Source of the DNA: Streptomyces sp. NBC_01335
GTDB lineage: Bacteria > Actinomycetota > Actinomycetes > Streptomycetales > Streptomycetaceae
Assembly: GCF_035953295.1 (NCBI RefSeq)
Contig: NZ_CP108370.1
Coordinates: 2,046,001 to 2,110,000, forward strand
Length of the DNA stretch: 64,000 nucleotides
Direction: 5' to 3'
Position 1 is the first letter of the stretch; each line of letters begins with the position of its first letter. Positions 26,404 to 37,131 of this stretch are shown here, piece after piece. The notes under the pieces were generated by a model that saw only the letters and a list, made by a program, of their open reading frames with translations, searched no databases and was not told the DNA's origin. The translations under genes were made by a program, and so were the position numbers.

Positions 26404-26601
26404 CACCGTCCGGCGTGCTCGGGCCTGGTGCGCCGACGGCCGGACGGTGTCCGCCACCCGACCGGACCGGCCGGCCCCGGCGCCCCTCCCGTGGGGGAGC
26501 GGCGCCGTGACCGGCCGGTTCTCGGCGGAGTTACGGTGCTCGGCGCCGGGCCGCTGCGGCTCCGTCGCCGACGCGTGCGGTCACACCGTAGCCCGTCGGT
26601 G
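26404..26601. other. Intergenic region between pullulanase and ATPase genes
   Basis: These 198 bases lie downstream of the pullulanase fusion and upstream of the ATPase gene, on the same strand. An ACCGGCCGGT palindrome is present near 26510, but no clear long hairpin or known operator was found. Confidence 0.35.
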
Positions 26602-29600
26602 TCAGCGATGTGAAAACACGGCGACGGTCCGTCCGGGGACGGTGAAGATGCCGGATTCCGCTTCGTACCGGGACTGCTTGACGGTAGGGTCGGCGCCCGC
26701 CGCCTGCACGGGGTGCAGGGCGTACTTCTCGCCCGCTGCCGTGTCCACCTTCTGGGTGGCGGTGGAGGGGGTGGCGTTGATGACGACGACCAGGTCGCCC
26801 AGGGTCATGGTGATGACGCCGGGGGTCTCGTCCTTGCCCGAGAGCGGGAAGGCGAGGGTGGACTGGACCTGGGAGGCGGAGGTGAGGGCGAACGCCTTCT
26901 CGGTGCTCCGGATCCTCAGCAGGTCCTGGTAGGCGGCGGACGCGCCGTTGATCTGCGCGCAGCCGGGGGTGAGGTTGGGGTTGGTCAGCAGCGGCGCCGC
27001 GTACGGCCACTTGTCCTGGTTGTCCGCGGCGGGCGGCAGGCCCCGGCCGAAGCCGTTGCCGTCCTGGCAGTTCCAGTGGATGGCGTTGTACCAGTCGCCG
27101 CTGTCGAAGGAGTTGCGGTCCAGGGACTTGGAGCGCAGCTGGTCGGTGCCCGCCTGGGAGAGCGAGGGCCCCTGGGAGAGGGTGGAGACGCCCATGGCGA
27201 GGACCTGCATCCTGGCCCGGTCCGCGGCCGGGGTGTCCGCGGGGAGCTTGAACGCGAGGGCGTCGTAGAGGCTCTCGTTGTCGTGGGCGTCGGAGTAGGC
27301 GAGGGCGTCGCCGGGTGCGGCAGCGTATCCGGCGGGCTGGCCGTTGTAGTCGACGCCGGCGCCGGTGACCTTGTTGCCGGAGGTGTCGGTGAAGGTGTAG
27401 CCGGCGAGGCTGCCGGAGAGGCCGACCTTGATCAGGTCCTGGTAGTGCAGGAGGCGGGCCTTCTGCTCGGCCTCGGTGCCGTTGGCGGTGGAGTTGTTGG
27501 GGTCGGTGTAGAGGCCGGTGGCGAAGCCCTGGACGCCGGGGTCGGCGTCGAAGGGGCCGCCGCCGCGCAAGGCGTCGCGGGCGCGGTCGTCGAAGGTGGC
27601 GATGCCGGTGCCGGCCATGTTCTTCTGGGTGGCCTGGACGAAGCGGGCGTCGTCGGCGATCTCGCCGAAGTTCCAGCCCTCGCCGTAGAGGATGATCTTC
27701 TTTCCGTCGACGCCGTCCTTGGCGGGGGTCAGCGCGTCGAGCGCCTTCCGCACGGCGAGGATGTTCGCCTTGGGGTGGTGGCCCATCAGGTCGAAGCGGA
27801 ACCCGTCGACCTTGTACTGCTTGGCCCAGGTGACGATCGAGTCCACGACGAGCTTGCCCATCATGGCGTTCTCGGGCGCGGTGTTGGCGCAGCAGCTGGA
27901 GTTGGCGACGGAGCCGTCGTCCATGAGCCGCTGGTAGTAGCCGGGCACGATCCGGTCGAGGACGGACTTGTCGTCCTGGCCGGAGGCGACGGTGTGGTTG
28001 TAGACGACGTCCATGACGGTGCGCAGTCCGGCGTTGTTGAGGCCCTGGACCATCTCCCGGAACTCGACGGTGCGCTTGGTGCCGTTCGGGTCGGAGGCGT
28101 AGGAGCCCTCCGGGACGGTGTAGTGCAGCGGGTCGTAGCCCCAGTTGAAGCCGTCCTTGGCGGCGGCGGCCGTGACGCAGGCCTGCTGCTGGGCGGAGTC
28201 GGGGGCGTAGACCTTCAGGTCACAGGCGGGCTGCTGCTGGTCGGACTTCTTCTCGGAGATGGTGCCGATGTCGAAGGCGGGCAGCAGGTGCACGTAGGAG
28301 GTGCCGGAGTCGGCGAGCTCCTTGAGGTGCTTCATGCCGTCGGAGGCCGTGTCGGTGAAGGCGAGGTACTCGCCGGGGTGCTGGGAGGTGGGGTCCGCGA
28401 CGGAGAAGTCGCGGATCTGGAGTTCCTGGATCTGCGCGCTGCTCAGCGGGACGGCGGCGGGCTTCTTCTGGGTGGACCAGCCGGTGGGCGCGAGCTTCGG
28501 GTCGGTGAGGTCGACGACGAGGCTGCGGGCGGAGTCGGTGGTCAGGGCGGTGGAGTAGGGGTCGGTGACCTTGTTGGTGACGAGCTTCTGGACGGTGGGC
28601 GCCCAGACCTGGACGACGTAGCGGTAGGGCTTGCCGTTCCAGGACTTGGTGCCCTTGACGGACCAGACGCCGGTGGTGTCGTCGCGGCGCATCGGGACGG
28701 TCCTGCCGTCCAGTTCGAGCGCGACGGTGCGGGCGGTGGGGGCCCAGACGGAGAGGGTGGGTGTGCCCTGGTCGAAGACGGGACCGAGGGCGGCGCCGGT
28801 GGCCTTGGGGTACAGGCTGTCGAGCACCCCGGGGATCTGTACGCCGGTGGCGGCGAGGAGGGCGCCGTTGGCGGCGCGCTGGGTGGCGATCAGCTGGCCG
28901 CGCAGGGATTCACGGATCCGGTCGCGGTCGCGGGCGTCGACCTGGAAGGCCGGATAGTCCTGGAGGTGCGGGTACTTCGCCTTCTGCGCGTCGGTCAGGG
29001 CGGTCGGGTCGAGCCGCAGCCACTGGCCTTCGTCGGAGAGCGCCCCGTCGACGACGGAGATCCCGCCGTTCCGGGCGTAGACGAGCTGCTCGCTGGTGGC
29101 GGCGGTGGCCTTGACCTTCCAGACGACGGTGTCGGCGTCGATCCACTGCGCCTCGGCCTTGGTCAGGTCGGGGGCGGGGACCCCGGCGGCCGCCGGGAGG
29201 AGGTAGTTCGCGGTGCCGCCGAGCATCCAGACCTCGTGGCCCTTGCCGGCGAAGTCGAGGGACTGGTCGCTCGGGAGGTCCTTCTCGTCCCCCTTGTGGA
29301 GGATGTAGCTGAGCGAGGTGGCGCCGTCGGCGAGCGGGACCTCGAAGGTGACCCCGTAGGCGTCCTTCTTCACCGGCTGGAGCGGCTTGGCCCAGTCGGT
29401 CGGGTCCTTGGCGCCGGTCCAGGTGTGCAGGCCCCAGCCGTCGTAGTTCCCGTCCTCGCGGTGGTAGTGCAGGACGGCCTTGGTGGTGTCGGTGGAGGGG
29501 CCGGCGCCGTCGGGGACCTCGGTGACCTGGCCGTCGTCGCCCTGGGCGACCCAGACCTGGCCGGTGGTGGAGAGGTCGACGGTGCGCTCGGGGCCGTCGG

Positions 29601-31911
29601 CGGTGCCGTCCTTCTCGACGGTGTACGGCACGGTGGAGGTGCCCTCGGTGAGCTTCAGCCAGGCGAACGCGCCGTACGCGTCACGGCCGGTGAACCCGGC
29701 GGTGGTGTCGCCGGACTTCAGTCGCCATCCGTCGTAGTCGCCGTCCGCGCGCCGGTAGTGGACGACGGCGTAGTCGCGCTCCACGGCCACCGGCTTGGCG
29801 GCGGGCGGCGCCTGACCGGCGGTGGTGGAGGCGAGCGCGCCGGCGGTGCGGCCGGTGCGGTCCACGACGACGGCCTTGTATCGCAGGGGCGTCCCGGCGG
29901 CGACGGTGTCGTCGACGACCTGGGTGACCTTGTACGGGGCGTGGTCGGCGGTGCCGAGGGTGCGCCACTTGCCGTTGCCGGTCTGGGCGGCGAACACCAC
30001 GCGGTCGAGCTGGCCGCCGGTGACGTCGGCGGAGATCTCTACGGTGCCGGTCGCGCCGGCCGCCGGGGCCTTCAGGGTGAGCGAGGGCTTGGTGGCGGGG
30101 GCGGCGAGGGTCTGGTCGGCGCGGAGCACGATGCTGGACAGGGCGGGCACGGTGACCGTGATCTTCTTGTCCGCGCCGCTGCGCACGGTGGCGGAACCGC
30201 CGTAGACGGTGCGGAAGTTCATCCGGGCGGACTCGGTGGTGAGCTCGACGGTCCGGGGTTCGGTGCCGTTGTTGACGGCGACGAGGTACTCGTTGGAGTG
30301 CTTGGCGTCGATGCGGGAGTACGCGTAGACGGAGCCTTCGGCGTAGCGCTCGGTCTGGACGCCGTCCCGCAGGGCCGGGTTGTCCTTGGTGAGCTCGGAG
30401 AGCGCGGCGATCGACCGGTACAGCGGGTGCGTGGGGTCGTACGCGTCGGAGGCGTGCGTACGGTCGGTGCCCAGCTGGTCGTCGTCGAGGTAGTCGGCGA
30501 TCTTCGTGGCGAAGAGCGGCTGGCGGGCGTCCTTGTCGCCGCCGGCGCCGGTGTAGCCCTGCTCGTCACCGGAGTAGACGACGGGGTTGCCGCGGCCGAG
30601 GAACATCAGCTCGTTGGCGAGCTTGTCGCGCTGGACGAGTTCGGCGTCGGAGGCGTTCGGGTTGTCCTGCTCCAGGAAGGTCCCGATGCGGCCCATGTCG
30701 TGGTTGCCGAGGAAGGTGACCTGCTCGTAGGCGTTCGCCTTGTCGGTGGTGTACCGGTAGTCGTCGGCGTAGAGCGCGGCGAGCTTCGAGGCCGGAGCGC
30801 CCTGGGAGGCGTACTGGCGGGCGGCTTCCTGGAAGGGGAAGTCCAGCGTCGCGTCGAGCCGGCCCTGGGTCACGTAGGGCGAGGTGATCGCGGTGTCGGC
30901 GGAGTAGACCTCGCCGAACATGAAGAAGTCGTCGCGGCCGTGCTTCGCCGCGTACGCGTCGAGGGCGGTCGCCCACTGGGTCCAGAAGTCCATGTCGACG
31001 TGTTTGACGGTGTCGATGCGGAACCCGTCGATGTCGAAGTCGCGGACCCACTTCTCGTAGATCTTCTCCATGCCGGAGACGACCTCGGGGCGCTCGGTCC
31101 ACAGGTCGTCGAGCCCGGAGAAGTCGCCGTACTCGGTGGACTCGCCGGCGTAGGTGGAGTCGCCCCGGTTGTGGTACATCGTCGGGTCGTCGAGCCAGGA
31201 CGGGACCTTCTTCGCGGTCACCTTCGGGGTGTACGGGAACGAGTCCGCGTCCACCTTCGCCATGCCGTCGCTGTCGTCGAAGGGGCGGCCCTCGGTGTCG
31301 AGGTAGGGGTAGGCGCCCTTGGGCCGGTAGCCGTAGGTCTTCTCGGTGTAGTCGACGGTGTCGGCCGTGTGGTTGGCGATGACGTCGAAGAAGACTTTCA
31401 TGCCCTTGCCGTGGGCCTTGTCGATCAGCTTCGCCAGGTCGGCGTTGGTGCCGAAGTGGGGGTCGACCTGGGTGAAGTCGGTGATCCAGTAACCGTGGTA
31501 GCCGGCCGAGGCGTCGGCTCCGGTGCCCTGCACGGGACGGTTCTTGAAGATCGGGGCGAGCCAGATCGCGGTGGTGCCGAGGCCCTTGATGTAGTCGAGC
31601 CGGTTGGTGAGCCCCTTGAGGTCGCCGCCCTGGTAGAAGCCCTTGTCCGTGGGGTCGTACCCGGTCTCCAGGCGGGAGCCGGTCAGGCCGCCCTTGTCGT
31701 TGGAGGTGTCGCCGTCGGCGAACCGGTCGGGCATGACGAAGTAGAACTGCTCGCGGGTGAGGTCCTGGCGGGACGACTCCTTGGCGAGGGACGCGTCCGA
31801 GGGCGGGGACGGAGGTCTGGTCGCGGCGGACGCGGACGCCGCCGGTACGACGGGCAGCAGCGCGGCGCACAGCGCGGCGACGGCTCCCCGGCGGAGGGTG
31901 GTTCGGGACAC
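26602..31911 (-). CDS. pulA: Secreted bifunctional alpha-amylase/pullulanase
   Basis: This 1769-residue exoenzyme fuses two GH13 enzymes. After a signal peptide ([16 protein letters not shown], cleavage near ASASA) comes an alpha-amylase module with [11 protein letters not shown] (nucleophile near residue 300), FGEVYSAD and FLGNHDMGR. Two PUD/CBM41-like domains follow ([12 protein letters not shown] near 720, [12 protein letters not shown] near 820). A pullulanase module then has [12 protein letters not shown] (near 1372), YGEGWNFGE (near 1414) and YSDAHDNES. It should cut alpha-1,4 and alpha-1,6 bonds of starch and glycogen outside the cell. GTG at 31911 was chosen because GAGGAGA lies 7 bases upstream; an earlier frame opens at 31968. 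Confidence 0.94.
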   Translation of the reverse strand: MSRTTLRRGAVAALCAALLPVVPAASASAATRPPSPPSDASLAKESSRQDLTREQFYFVMPDRFADGDTSNDKGGLTGSRLETGYDPTDKGFYQGGDLKGLTNRLDYIKGLGTTAIWLAPIFKNRPVQGTGADASAGYHGYWITDFTQVDPHFGTNADLAKLIDKAHGKGMKVFFDVIANHTADTVDYTEKTYGYRPKGAYPYLDTEGRPFDDSDGMAKVDADSFPYTPKVTAKKVPSWLDDPTMYHNRGDSTYAGESTEYGDFSGLDDLWTERPEVVSGMEKIYEKWVRDFDIDGFRIDTVKHVDMDFWTQWATALDAYAAKHGRDDFFMFGEVYSADTAITSPYVTQGRLDATLDFPFQEAARQYASQGAPASKLAALYADDYRYTTDKANAYEQVTFLGNHDMGRIGTFLEQDNPNASDAELVQRDKLANELMFLGRGNPVVYSGDEQGYTGAGGDKDARQPLFATKIADYLDDDQLGTDRTHASDAYDPTHPLYRSIAALSELTKDNPALRDGVQTERYAEGSVYAYSRIDAKHSNEYLVAVNNGTEPRTVELTTESARMNFRTVYGGSATVRSGADKKITVTVPALSSIVLRADQTLAAPATKPSLTLKAPAAGATGTVEISADVTGGQLDRVVFAAQTGNGKWRTLGTADHAPYKVTQVVDDTVAAGTPLRYKAVVVDRTGRTAGALASTTAGQAPPAAKPVAVERDYAVVHYRRADGDYDGWRLKSGDTTAGFTGRDAYGAFAWLKLTEGTSTVPYTVEKDGTADGPERTVDLSTTGQVWVAQGDDGQVTEVPDGAGPSTDTTKAVLHYHREDGNYDGWGLHTWTGAKDPTDWAKPLQPVKKDAYGVTFEVPLADGATSLSYILHKGDEKDLPSDQSLDFAGKGHEVWMLGGTANYLLPAAAGVPAPDLTKAEAQWIDADTVVWKVKATAATSEQLVYARNGGISVVDGALSDEGQWLRLDPTALTDAQKAKYPHLQDYPAFQVDARDRDRIRESLRGQLIATQRAANGALLAATGVQIPGVLDSLYPKATGAALGPVFDQGTPTLSVWAPTARTVALELDGRTVPMRRDDTTGVWSVKGTKSWNGKPYRYVVQVWAPTVQKLVTNKVTDPYSTALTTDSARSLVVDLTDPKLAPTGWSTQKKPAAVPLSSAQIQELQIRDFSVADPTSQHPGEYLAFTDTASDGMKHLKELADSGTSYVHLLPAFDIGTISEKKSDQQQPACDLKVYAPDSAQQQACVTAAAAKDGFNWGYDPLHYTVPEGSYASDPNGTKRTVEFREMVQGLNNAGLRTVMDVVYNHTVASGQDDKSVLDRIVPGYYQRLMDDGSVANSSCCANTAPENAMMGKLVVDSIVTWAKQYKVDGFRFDLMGHHPKANILAVRKALDALTPAKDGVDGKKIILYGEGWNFGEIADDARFVQATQKNMAGTGIATFDDRARDALRGGGPFDADPGVQGFATGLYTDPNNSTANGTEAEQKARLLHYQDLIKVGLSGSLAGYTFTDTSGNKVTGAGVDYNGQPAGYAAAPGDALAYSDAHDNESLYDALAFKLPADTPAADRARMQVLAMGVSTLSQGPSLSQAGTDQLRSKSLDRNSFDSGDWYNAIHWNCQDGNGFGRGLPPAADNQDKWPYAAPLLTNPNLTPGCAQINGASAAYQDLLRIRSTEKAFALTSASQVQSTLAFPLSGKDETPGVITMTLGDLVVVINATPSTATQKVDTAAGEKYALHPVQAAGADPTVKQSRYEAESGIFTVPGRTVAVFSHR

Positions 31912-31972
31912 GGAGGGCTCTCCTCGGACGGTGGTGGGGCGGTACGGCCGGCCCGGCGGGGGCGGCACGGAA

Positions 31973-32017
31973 AGGGGCGGGCCGGGAGGCGTCGTAACGC
32001 ACTCCCGGCCCGCCCCT
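31973..32017 (-). terminator. Strong hairpin after the alpha-amylase gene
   Basis: Bases 31973-31988 (AGGGGCGGGCCGGGAG) pair perfectly with 32002-32017. The hairpin lies 7 bases downstream of the amylase stop codon on the minus strand and only 62 bases upstream of the pullulanase start, so it probably separates the two transcripts. Confidence 0.85.
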
Positions 32018-32023
32018 GGTCGT

Positions 32024-33757
32024 TCAGCTGCGCCAGACGTCGCTGGTCAGCGTGGTCTTTCCGGTGGCGGGCACGGTGGCGGTGCGGTTGGCGCCGCTCT
32101 CCCAGGTGACGTTCCCGGCGGCGTCCTTGCGGAGGTACTTGTACGCGAAGGAGGTGCCGGCGGGCAGGGCCACGTCGAGCTTCCAGACGGGGTACGTGGC
32201 CGGGTCGAGCTTGAGGGCGCTGTTCGGGTCCCAGTTGCCGAGGGCCGACTGGTTGCCGGTGACGTAGATGTTCTGGCCGAGGCTGGTGGTGGCGTTGACG
32301 CCGAAGGTCGCCCCGGAGGCGGTGGTGCCCGTGCCGGGGTCCGTGCCGGTCCCGGTGCCCGTACCGGTGCAGGTGCGGGCGTTGACCTGCAGGGCGAGAG
32401 CGGTGTCGGCGCCGAGGGTGGCGGTGAACTGACCGGAGGAGTTGACCGTCACGGCGTTGCCGGTCTGCACGTCGCAGTAGGAGCCGGCGGCCAGCCCGGT
32501 CTGGAAGGTCCGGGTCAGCGAGGAGGTCTCGTGGTTGATCGCGACGTACGCCTTGGCGCCGCGCCCGAAGGCGATCTGGTCGGCGCCGTTGTCCCACCAG
32601 TTGGTGACGGCCTCACCGCGGGCGGTGTTGCGGAAGGCGACCATGGAGGAGATCTGCGGCCAGGCATGCTGGCACTTCCAGCCGTCGGTGTAACAGGCGT
32701 TCACCTGGCCGCCGTTGGGCGGTCCGGCGTCGACGTCGCTGAACTCGTAGCCGGAGTGCACGTCCGGGGAGCCGTACGGGTAGGCGAGCATGAAGACGTT
32801 GGCCAGCGTGTAGGAGGCGCCCGCCTTGTAGTTGAGGGTGTCGCCGCCGCGCTCGGTGTCGTGGTTGTCGACGAAGACCGCGGACTGGGCGGAGGACATG
32901 AAGCCCCAGCCCTCGCCGTAGTTCTTGAGGTTGGCGAGGTTCTCGTTGAGGAAGGTCTGCTTGAGGCCGCGGGCGTAGCGGAACTCCTGGACGTCGCCGG
33001 TGCCGGTGTACTCGGAGGGCTGGACGGCCTCGCCCGCGCCGTAGATGGCCTCCTGCTTCCAGTACGCGTTCGGGTTGGTCAGCCGGGACTTGATGTTGGC
33101 GAGGTCGGCGGCCGGCATGTGCTTGGCCGCGTCGATCCGGAACCCGTCGACGCCGAGGGAGAGCAGGTCGTTCATGTACCCGGCTATCTTGCCGCGTACG
33201 TACTCCTCGCCGGTGTCCAGGTCGGCGAGGCCCACGAGTTCGCAGTTCTGGACGTTGGCGCGGTCGCCGTAGTTGCTGATCTGCGACTGGCAGTCGTTCA
33301 TGTCGTTGACCGAGTAGAGGCCCGGGTAGTCGTACTTCGTGTACGAGGACCCGCCGGTGCCGGTGCCCGAGCCCGCCGACATGTGGTTGATGACGGTGTC
33401 GGCGACGACCTTCACCCCGGCGTTGTGGCAGGTGGTGACCATGTTCGCGAAGGCGGTGCGGTCGCCGAGCCGGCCGGCGATCTTGTAGCTGACCGGCTGG
33501 TAGGAGGTCCACCACTGGCTGCCCTGGATGTGCTCCATGGGCGGGGAGACCTGGACGAAGCCGTAGCCCGCCGGGCCGAGGGTGCTGGTGCACGCCTGCG
33601 CCACGGAGGCGAACTTCCACTCGAACAGGACGGCGGTGACGTCCTTGGTGCCCGGGGCGGCGGCCTGGGCGGTACCGGCTCCGACGCCTGCGGGGACGAC
33701 CAGCGCGGCGACTCCGGCCGCGAGGGCGAGAGCGGCGGACAGCGGTCTGCGTGCCAT
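32024..33757 (-). CDS. Secreted alpha-amylase with C-terminal starch-binding domain
   Basis: This 577-residue GH13 alpha-amylase resembles the Streptomyces Aml enzymes. The signal peptide spans residues 1 to about 33 ([18 protein letters not shown], cleavage near AQAAA). Catalytic residues by motif are Asp209 (GFRIDAAKH), Glu236 ([11 protein letters not shown]) and Asp300 (VDNHD). A short Gly/Thr linker ([17 protein letters not shown] region) leads to a CBM20 starch-binding domain ([17 protein letters not shown]). It would release maltodextrins for MalEFG. AGGAGG lies 6 bases before the ATG at 33757. CTTGCAG-type boxes upstream suggest control by the LacI-type regulators of this cluster. Confidence 0.95.
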   Translation of the reverse strand: MARRPLSAALALAAGVAALVVPAGVGAGTAQAAAPGTKDVTAVLFEWKFASVAQACTSTLGPAGYGFVQVSPPMEHIQGSQWWTSYQPVSYKIAGRLGDRTAFANMVTTCHNAGVKVVADTVINHMSAGSGTGTGGSSYTKYDYPGLYSVNDMNDCQSQISNYGDRANVQNCELVGLADLDTGEEYVRGKIAGYMNDLLSLGVDGFRIDAAKHMPAADLANIKSRLTNPNAYWKQEAIYGAGEAVQPSEYTGTGDVQEFRYARGLKQTFLNENLANLKNYGEGWGFMSSAQSAVFVDNHDTERGGDTLNYKAGASYTLANVFMLAYPYGSPDVHSGYEFSDVDAGPPNGGQVNACYTDGWKCQHAWPQISSMVAFRNTARGEAVTNWWDNGADQIAFGRGAKAYVAINHETSSLTRTFQTGLAAGSYCDVQTGNAVTVNSSGQFTATLGADTALALQVNARTCTGTGTGTGTDPGTGTTASGATFGVNATTSLGQNIYVTGNQSALGNWDPNSALKLDPATYPVWKLDVALPAGTSFAYKYLRKDAAGNVTWESGANRTATVPATGKTTLTSDVWRS

Positions 33758-33840
33758 GTTCTTCCTCCTGCTGTGGGGGAAACGCGGGTGACCGAGCAGC
33801 CTCACGTGACAACGCGCCGTGCCGGAAGGCTTTGAATGTT

Positions 33841-33980
33841 CTTGCAGCAAGACTGGAAACCCAGTCGCAGCGCAGACCGTACGAGCCCGTCAGGCCGGGG
33901 TCAACCCTTTGGACATGACCCGCTCACATCCGTGAAACGCCGCATTTTTCTGCCTGCAAGGACTTACGCAAGATATTGCG
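33841..33980 (-). promoter_or_regulatory. CTTGCAG-type operator boxes upstream of the amylase gene
   Basis: CTTGCAGCAAG lies at 33841-33851, and CTGCAAG, ACGCAAG and ATTGCG follow at 33954-33960, 33966-33972 and 33975-33980. The same half-sites occur before malE and malR, and repeated CTTGCAG motifs are known from Streptomyces amylase and mal promoters. They are probable sites for MalR and its paralog. Confidence 0.7.
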
Positions 33981-34251
33981 AGCCTGTTACGTTCTTGGTG
34001 ACTCCGGTCCGGCCGGCCGGGGGTCCGCGCTCCGGCGCAGGGCCCCACGCGCCCGGCCGGCCGGGCCGGTCGACGCTGTCGAGAGGCGCCGGGAATCACA
34101 CTCCCCGCCGGCCCAATCCTGGGCCGATTCCCGGTGCTTCTCCTCCGCGTTCGCAGGACCCGCACCGGGTCCGCACCGCGCCGCACCTTCGTACCGGGGG
34201 CACAGGGCCCCCGTGCGGCACGCGACCCCCCTCCGGCCGCGTGCCGCCCGT
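33981..34251. other. Gene-free stretch between amylase promoter and LacI-type gene
   Basis: These bases lie downstream of the LacI-type gene and upstream of the amylase promoter. No gene was supported. A GC-rich dyad around CCGGCCGGCCGG near 34010 may help end the lacI-type transcript. Confidence 0.4.
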
Positions 34252-35316
34252 TCACATCCCCCGTACCGCCCGGGCCGAGCGCAGCGCCGCGGTCGAGCCG
34301 CGTACGACCAGCTCCGGCTGGAACACGTACTCCGTGCGCTGTACGGGACTTCCGGCGATCTCCTCCAGCAGCGCACCCACCGCGGCGGCGGCCATCGCCT
34401 GCACCGGCTGGCGCACGGTGGTCAGCGGCGGGTCGGTGAAGGCGATCAGCTGCGAGTCGTCGAAGCCGACCACGGAGACGTCGCGCGGGACCTCCAGGCC
34501 CCTCCCCCGGGCCGCGCGCACCACGCCCAGCGCCATCAGGTCGCTGCCGCAGACGATGCCCGTGCACCCCTGGTCGAGCAGCGCACCGGCCGCCACCTGG
34601 CCGCCCTCCACGCCGAACAGCGTCGAGCAGACCAGAAGTTCGGCCTCGTCGCGGGTCATCCCCAGGGTGCGGACCGCCACGTCGAGGAACCCGTCCCGCT
34701 TGCGGCGGGAGGGCACGTAACGCTGCGGTCCGACCGCCAGGCCGATCCTGCGGTGCCCGAGGGCGGCGAGGTGGCCGACGGCCATCCGTACGGCGGCGGC
34801 GTCGTCCGGCGAGACGAACGGGGCGCTGATGCGCTCGTTGTACCCGTTGATCAGGACGAACGGGACGCCGCGCTCGGAGAGTTCGGCGTACCGCGACGGG
34901 TCGGCCGACAGGTCGGCGTGCAGCCCGGACAGGAACACGATGCCGCCGACGCCCCGCTCGACGAGCTGTTCGACGAGCTCGTCCTCGGTGGCGCCGCCCG
35001 GCAGCTGGGTGCAGAGCACCGGGGTGTAGCCGTGCCCGGCCAGGACCTGCTCGACGGACTGCGCGAAGGCCGGGAAGATCGGGTTGACGAGTTCAGGTGT
35101 CACCAACCCGATCAGCCCGGCGCTGCGCCGGCGCAGCCGCACGGGACGTTCGTAGCCGAGGATGTCCAGCGCCGCCAGCACCCGCTGCCGGGTGCTGTCG
35201 GCGACTCCCGGTTTGCCGTTGAGCACCCGGCTGACGGTGGCCTCGCTGACCGCGGCCTGCCCGGCGATGTCGGAGAGCCGCAGCGCCGAGCCCGTCCGGG
35301 GTGCGGGGACGGTCAC
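34252..35316 (-). CDS. LacI family regulator, MalR paralog
   Basis: This 354-residue regulator has a LacI HTH at about residues 10-35 (RLSDIAGQAAVSEATVSRVL) and a periplasmic-binding-protein-like effector domain. Its recognition region VSEATVSRVLNGKPGV is identical to that of MalR at 40678-41700, and similarity continues through most of the protein (ERPVRLRRRSAGL, FLSGLHADLSAD). The GTG at 35316 overlaps the TGA of the alpha-glucosidase gene in GTGA, so the two are translationally coupled and the regulator is made with the mal enzymes. It may read the same operators as MalR but sense another sugar; that is inference. Confidence 0.9.
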   Translation of the reverse strand: MTVPAPRTGSALRLSDIAGQAAVSEATVSRVLNGKPGVADSTRQRVLAALDILGYERPVRLRRRSAGLIGLVTPELVNPIFPAFAQSVEQVLAGHGYTPVLCTQLPGGATEDELVEQLVERGVGGIVFLSGLHADLSADPSRYAELSERGVPFVLINGYNERISAPFVSPDDAAAVRMAVGHLAALGHRRIGLAVGPQRYVPSRRKRDGFLDVAVRTLGMTRDEAELLVCSTLFGVEGGQVAAGALLDQGCTGIVCGSDLMALGVVRAARGRGLEVPRDVSVVGFDDSQLIAFTDPPLTTVRQPVQAMAAAAVGALLEEIAGSPVQRTEYVFQPELVVRGSTAALRSARAVRGM

Positions 35317-36989
35317 ACCGTCCACCACACCGTGGTGTCGGCGGGAACCTCGGCCGAGCCGCCCTCGACGGTGACCGGGGCGCTGGAGACCAGCACCGTG
35401 CCGGGCGCGGTGACCCGCACCGGGGCGCCGGTCGTGTTGACGGTGCAGACGAAGCCGGGGCGGGCGAAGGAGAGGACGCCCTCGGGGCCGTCCAGCCACT
35501 CCACGTCCGTACCGGCGCCGAGCCCCGGCAGCTCGCGGCGGGCCGCGATGGCGGAGCGGTACAGCTCCAGGGTGGAACCCTCCACGCCGGTCTGCGCCTC
35601 GATGGACAGCTCGCCCCAGCCCTCGGGCTGCGGGAGCCAGCTGCCGCCGTCGCCGAAGCCGTAGCTGCCGCCCCCGCGGGTCCACGGGATCGGGACGCGG
35701 CAGCCGTCGCGGTAGCCGTCCTGGCCGTCGGCACGGAAGAACGACGGGTCCTGGCGGGCCTCGTCGGGCAGGTCGGTGACGTCCGGCAGGCCGAGCTCCT
35801 CGCCCTGGTAGACGTAGGCGGAGCCGGGCAGCGCCAGCATCAGCAGGGTCGCGGCACGGGCGCGGCGCAGGCCCGTCTCCCGGTCGCCGGGGGTGCGGAT
35901 CTGGGTACCCAGGCCCGGCTCGTTGGCGAAGCGGGTGGCGTGCCGGGTGACGTCGTGGTTGGAGAGCACCCAGGTGGTGGGGGCGCCGACCGGACGCATC
36001 GCGGCGAGCGAGGAGTCGATGACGGTACGCAGCGCGCCGGCGTCCCAGTCGGTCGACAGGTACTGGAAGTTGAACGCCTGGTGCATCTCGTCGGGGCGCA
36101 CGTAGTTGGCGGTGCGCTCGACGGTCGGGGTCCACGCCTCGGCGACGGCGATGCGCTCGCCCGGGTACTCGTCGAGGATGGTGCGCCAGCTGCGGTAGAT
36201 GGCGTGCACGCCGTCCTGGTCGAAGAACGGCATGACGTCGTTGCCGAGCAGCTTGAGCTGGTCGTGCGAGCCGAGGTCGGGCAGGCCCTCGGCCTTGACC
36301 AGGCCGTGCGCGACGTCGACGCGGAAGCCGTCGACGCCCATGTCGAGCCAGAAGCGCAGGATCGAGCGGAACTCGTCGGCGACGGCCGGGTGCTCCCAGT
36401 TGAAGTCGGGCTGCTCGGGCGCGAAGAGGTGGAGGTACCACTCGCCGGGGGTGCCGTCCGCGTCGGTGGTCCGGGTCCACGCCGGGCCGCCGAAGATGGA
36501 CTCCCAGTCGTTCGGCGGGAGTTCGCCGTTCTCGCCCTTGCCGGCGCGGAAGTGGTAGCGCTCGCGCAGGGCGGAGCCGGGGCCCTCGGCCAGCGCGCGC
36601 TTGAACCACTCGTGCTGGTCGGAGGAGTGGTTGGGGACGAGGTCGACGATGATGCGCAGGCCCAGGGCGTGGGCCTCGCGGATGAGGGCGTCGGCGTCCA
36701 GGAGGGAGCCGAACATCGGGTCGATGGCCCGGTAGTCGGCGACGTCGTAACCGGCGTCGGCCTGGGGGGAGGCGTAGAAGGGGCTCAGCCAGACGGCGTC
36801 GACACCGAGGTCCCGGAGGTACGGGAGCCGTGCGGTGACGCCCGCGAGATCGCCCATGCCGTCGCCGTTGCCGTCGGCGAAGCTCCGTGGATAGACCTGG
36901 TAGATCACCGCATCCTGCCACCAGCCGGTGCGGTTGTCCGGGGCGTCGTCGGACGTGCCGGTGGAGGGGGCAGCGAGGTGCTGGGTCAT
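35313..36989 (-). CDS. Alpha-glucosidase (GH13, oligo-1,6-glucosidase type)
   Basis: This 558-residue intracellular enzyme has no signal peptide. It begins GWWQDAVIYQVYPRSFADGN, the classic GH13 glucosidase start, and carries IIVDLVPNHSSDQH, GFRVDVAHGLVK with the nucleophile Asp, AVAEAW with the acid/base Glu, and VLSNHDVTRH with the third carboxylate. It should hydrolyse maltose or isomaltose units imported by MalEFG. The gene is 142 bases downstream of malG, with a hairpin between, and its stop overlaps the start of the LacI-type gene, matching the agl position in the S. coelicolor mal locus. Confidence 0.92.
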   Translation of the reverse strand: MTQHLAAPSTGTSDDAPDNRTGWWQDAVIYQVYPRSFADGNGDGMGDLAGVTARLPYLRDLGVDAVWLSPFYASPQADAGYDVADYRAIDPMFGSLLDADALIREAHALGLRIIVDLVPNHSSDQHEWFKRALAEGPGSALRERYHFRAGKGENGELPPNDWESIFGGPAWTRTTDADGTPGEWYLHLFAPEQPDFNWEHPAVADEFRSILRFWLDMGVDGFRVDVAHGLVKAEGLPDLGSHDQLKLLGNDVMPFFDQDGVHAIYRSWRTILDEYPGERIAVAEAWTPTVERTANYVRPDEMHQAFNFQYLSTDWDAGALRTVIDSSLAAMRPVGAPTTWVLSNHDVTRHATRFANEPGLGTQIRTPGDRETGLRRARAATLLMLALPGSAYVYQGEELGLPDVTDLPDEARQDPSFFRADGQDGYRDGCRVPIPWTRGGGSYGFGDGGSWLPQPEGWGELSIEAQTGVEGSTLELYRSAIAARRELPGLGAGTDVEWLDGPEGVLSFARPGFVCTVNTTGAPVRVTAPGTVLVSSAPVTVEGGSAEVPADTTVWWTV

Positions 36990-37093
36990 GTCGTCCCTGG
37001 GGTGTCTGGGTGGGGAGCGGCGCCGGGGTCCCGGTCGGGGGGGCCGGCGCCGCCGTGACGAATGCGGTGACGCGTGGGGGTGGGTGACGGTTC

Positions 37094-37126
37094 GGCGGTG
37101 TCCGCGGGTCAGGGTCGGACACCGCC
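37094..37126 (-). terminator. Hairpin between malG and the glucosidase gene
   Basis: GGCGGTGTCCG (37094-37104) pairs with CGGACACCGCC (37116-37126). It lies just after malG and may partly terminate transcription or protect the malEFG message from decay, lowering glucosidase expression relative to the transporter. Confidence 0.65.
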
Positions 37127-37131
37127 TCCGG

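Noticed and set aside
26713..32109. A very long open frame (about 1800 codons) on the + strand opposite the pullulanase fusion
   Set aside because: It is the antisense shadow of a high-GC gene: Val/Gly-rich composition, no domain or ribosome-binding site, while the minus strand has clear GH13 motifs.
34252..37122. A continuous minus-strand frame that would fuse the LacI-type regulator to a long upstream segment
   Set aside because: The upstream part runs out of frame through the alpha-glucosidase gene. The GTG at 35316 with the GTGA overlap is the natural start.
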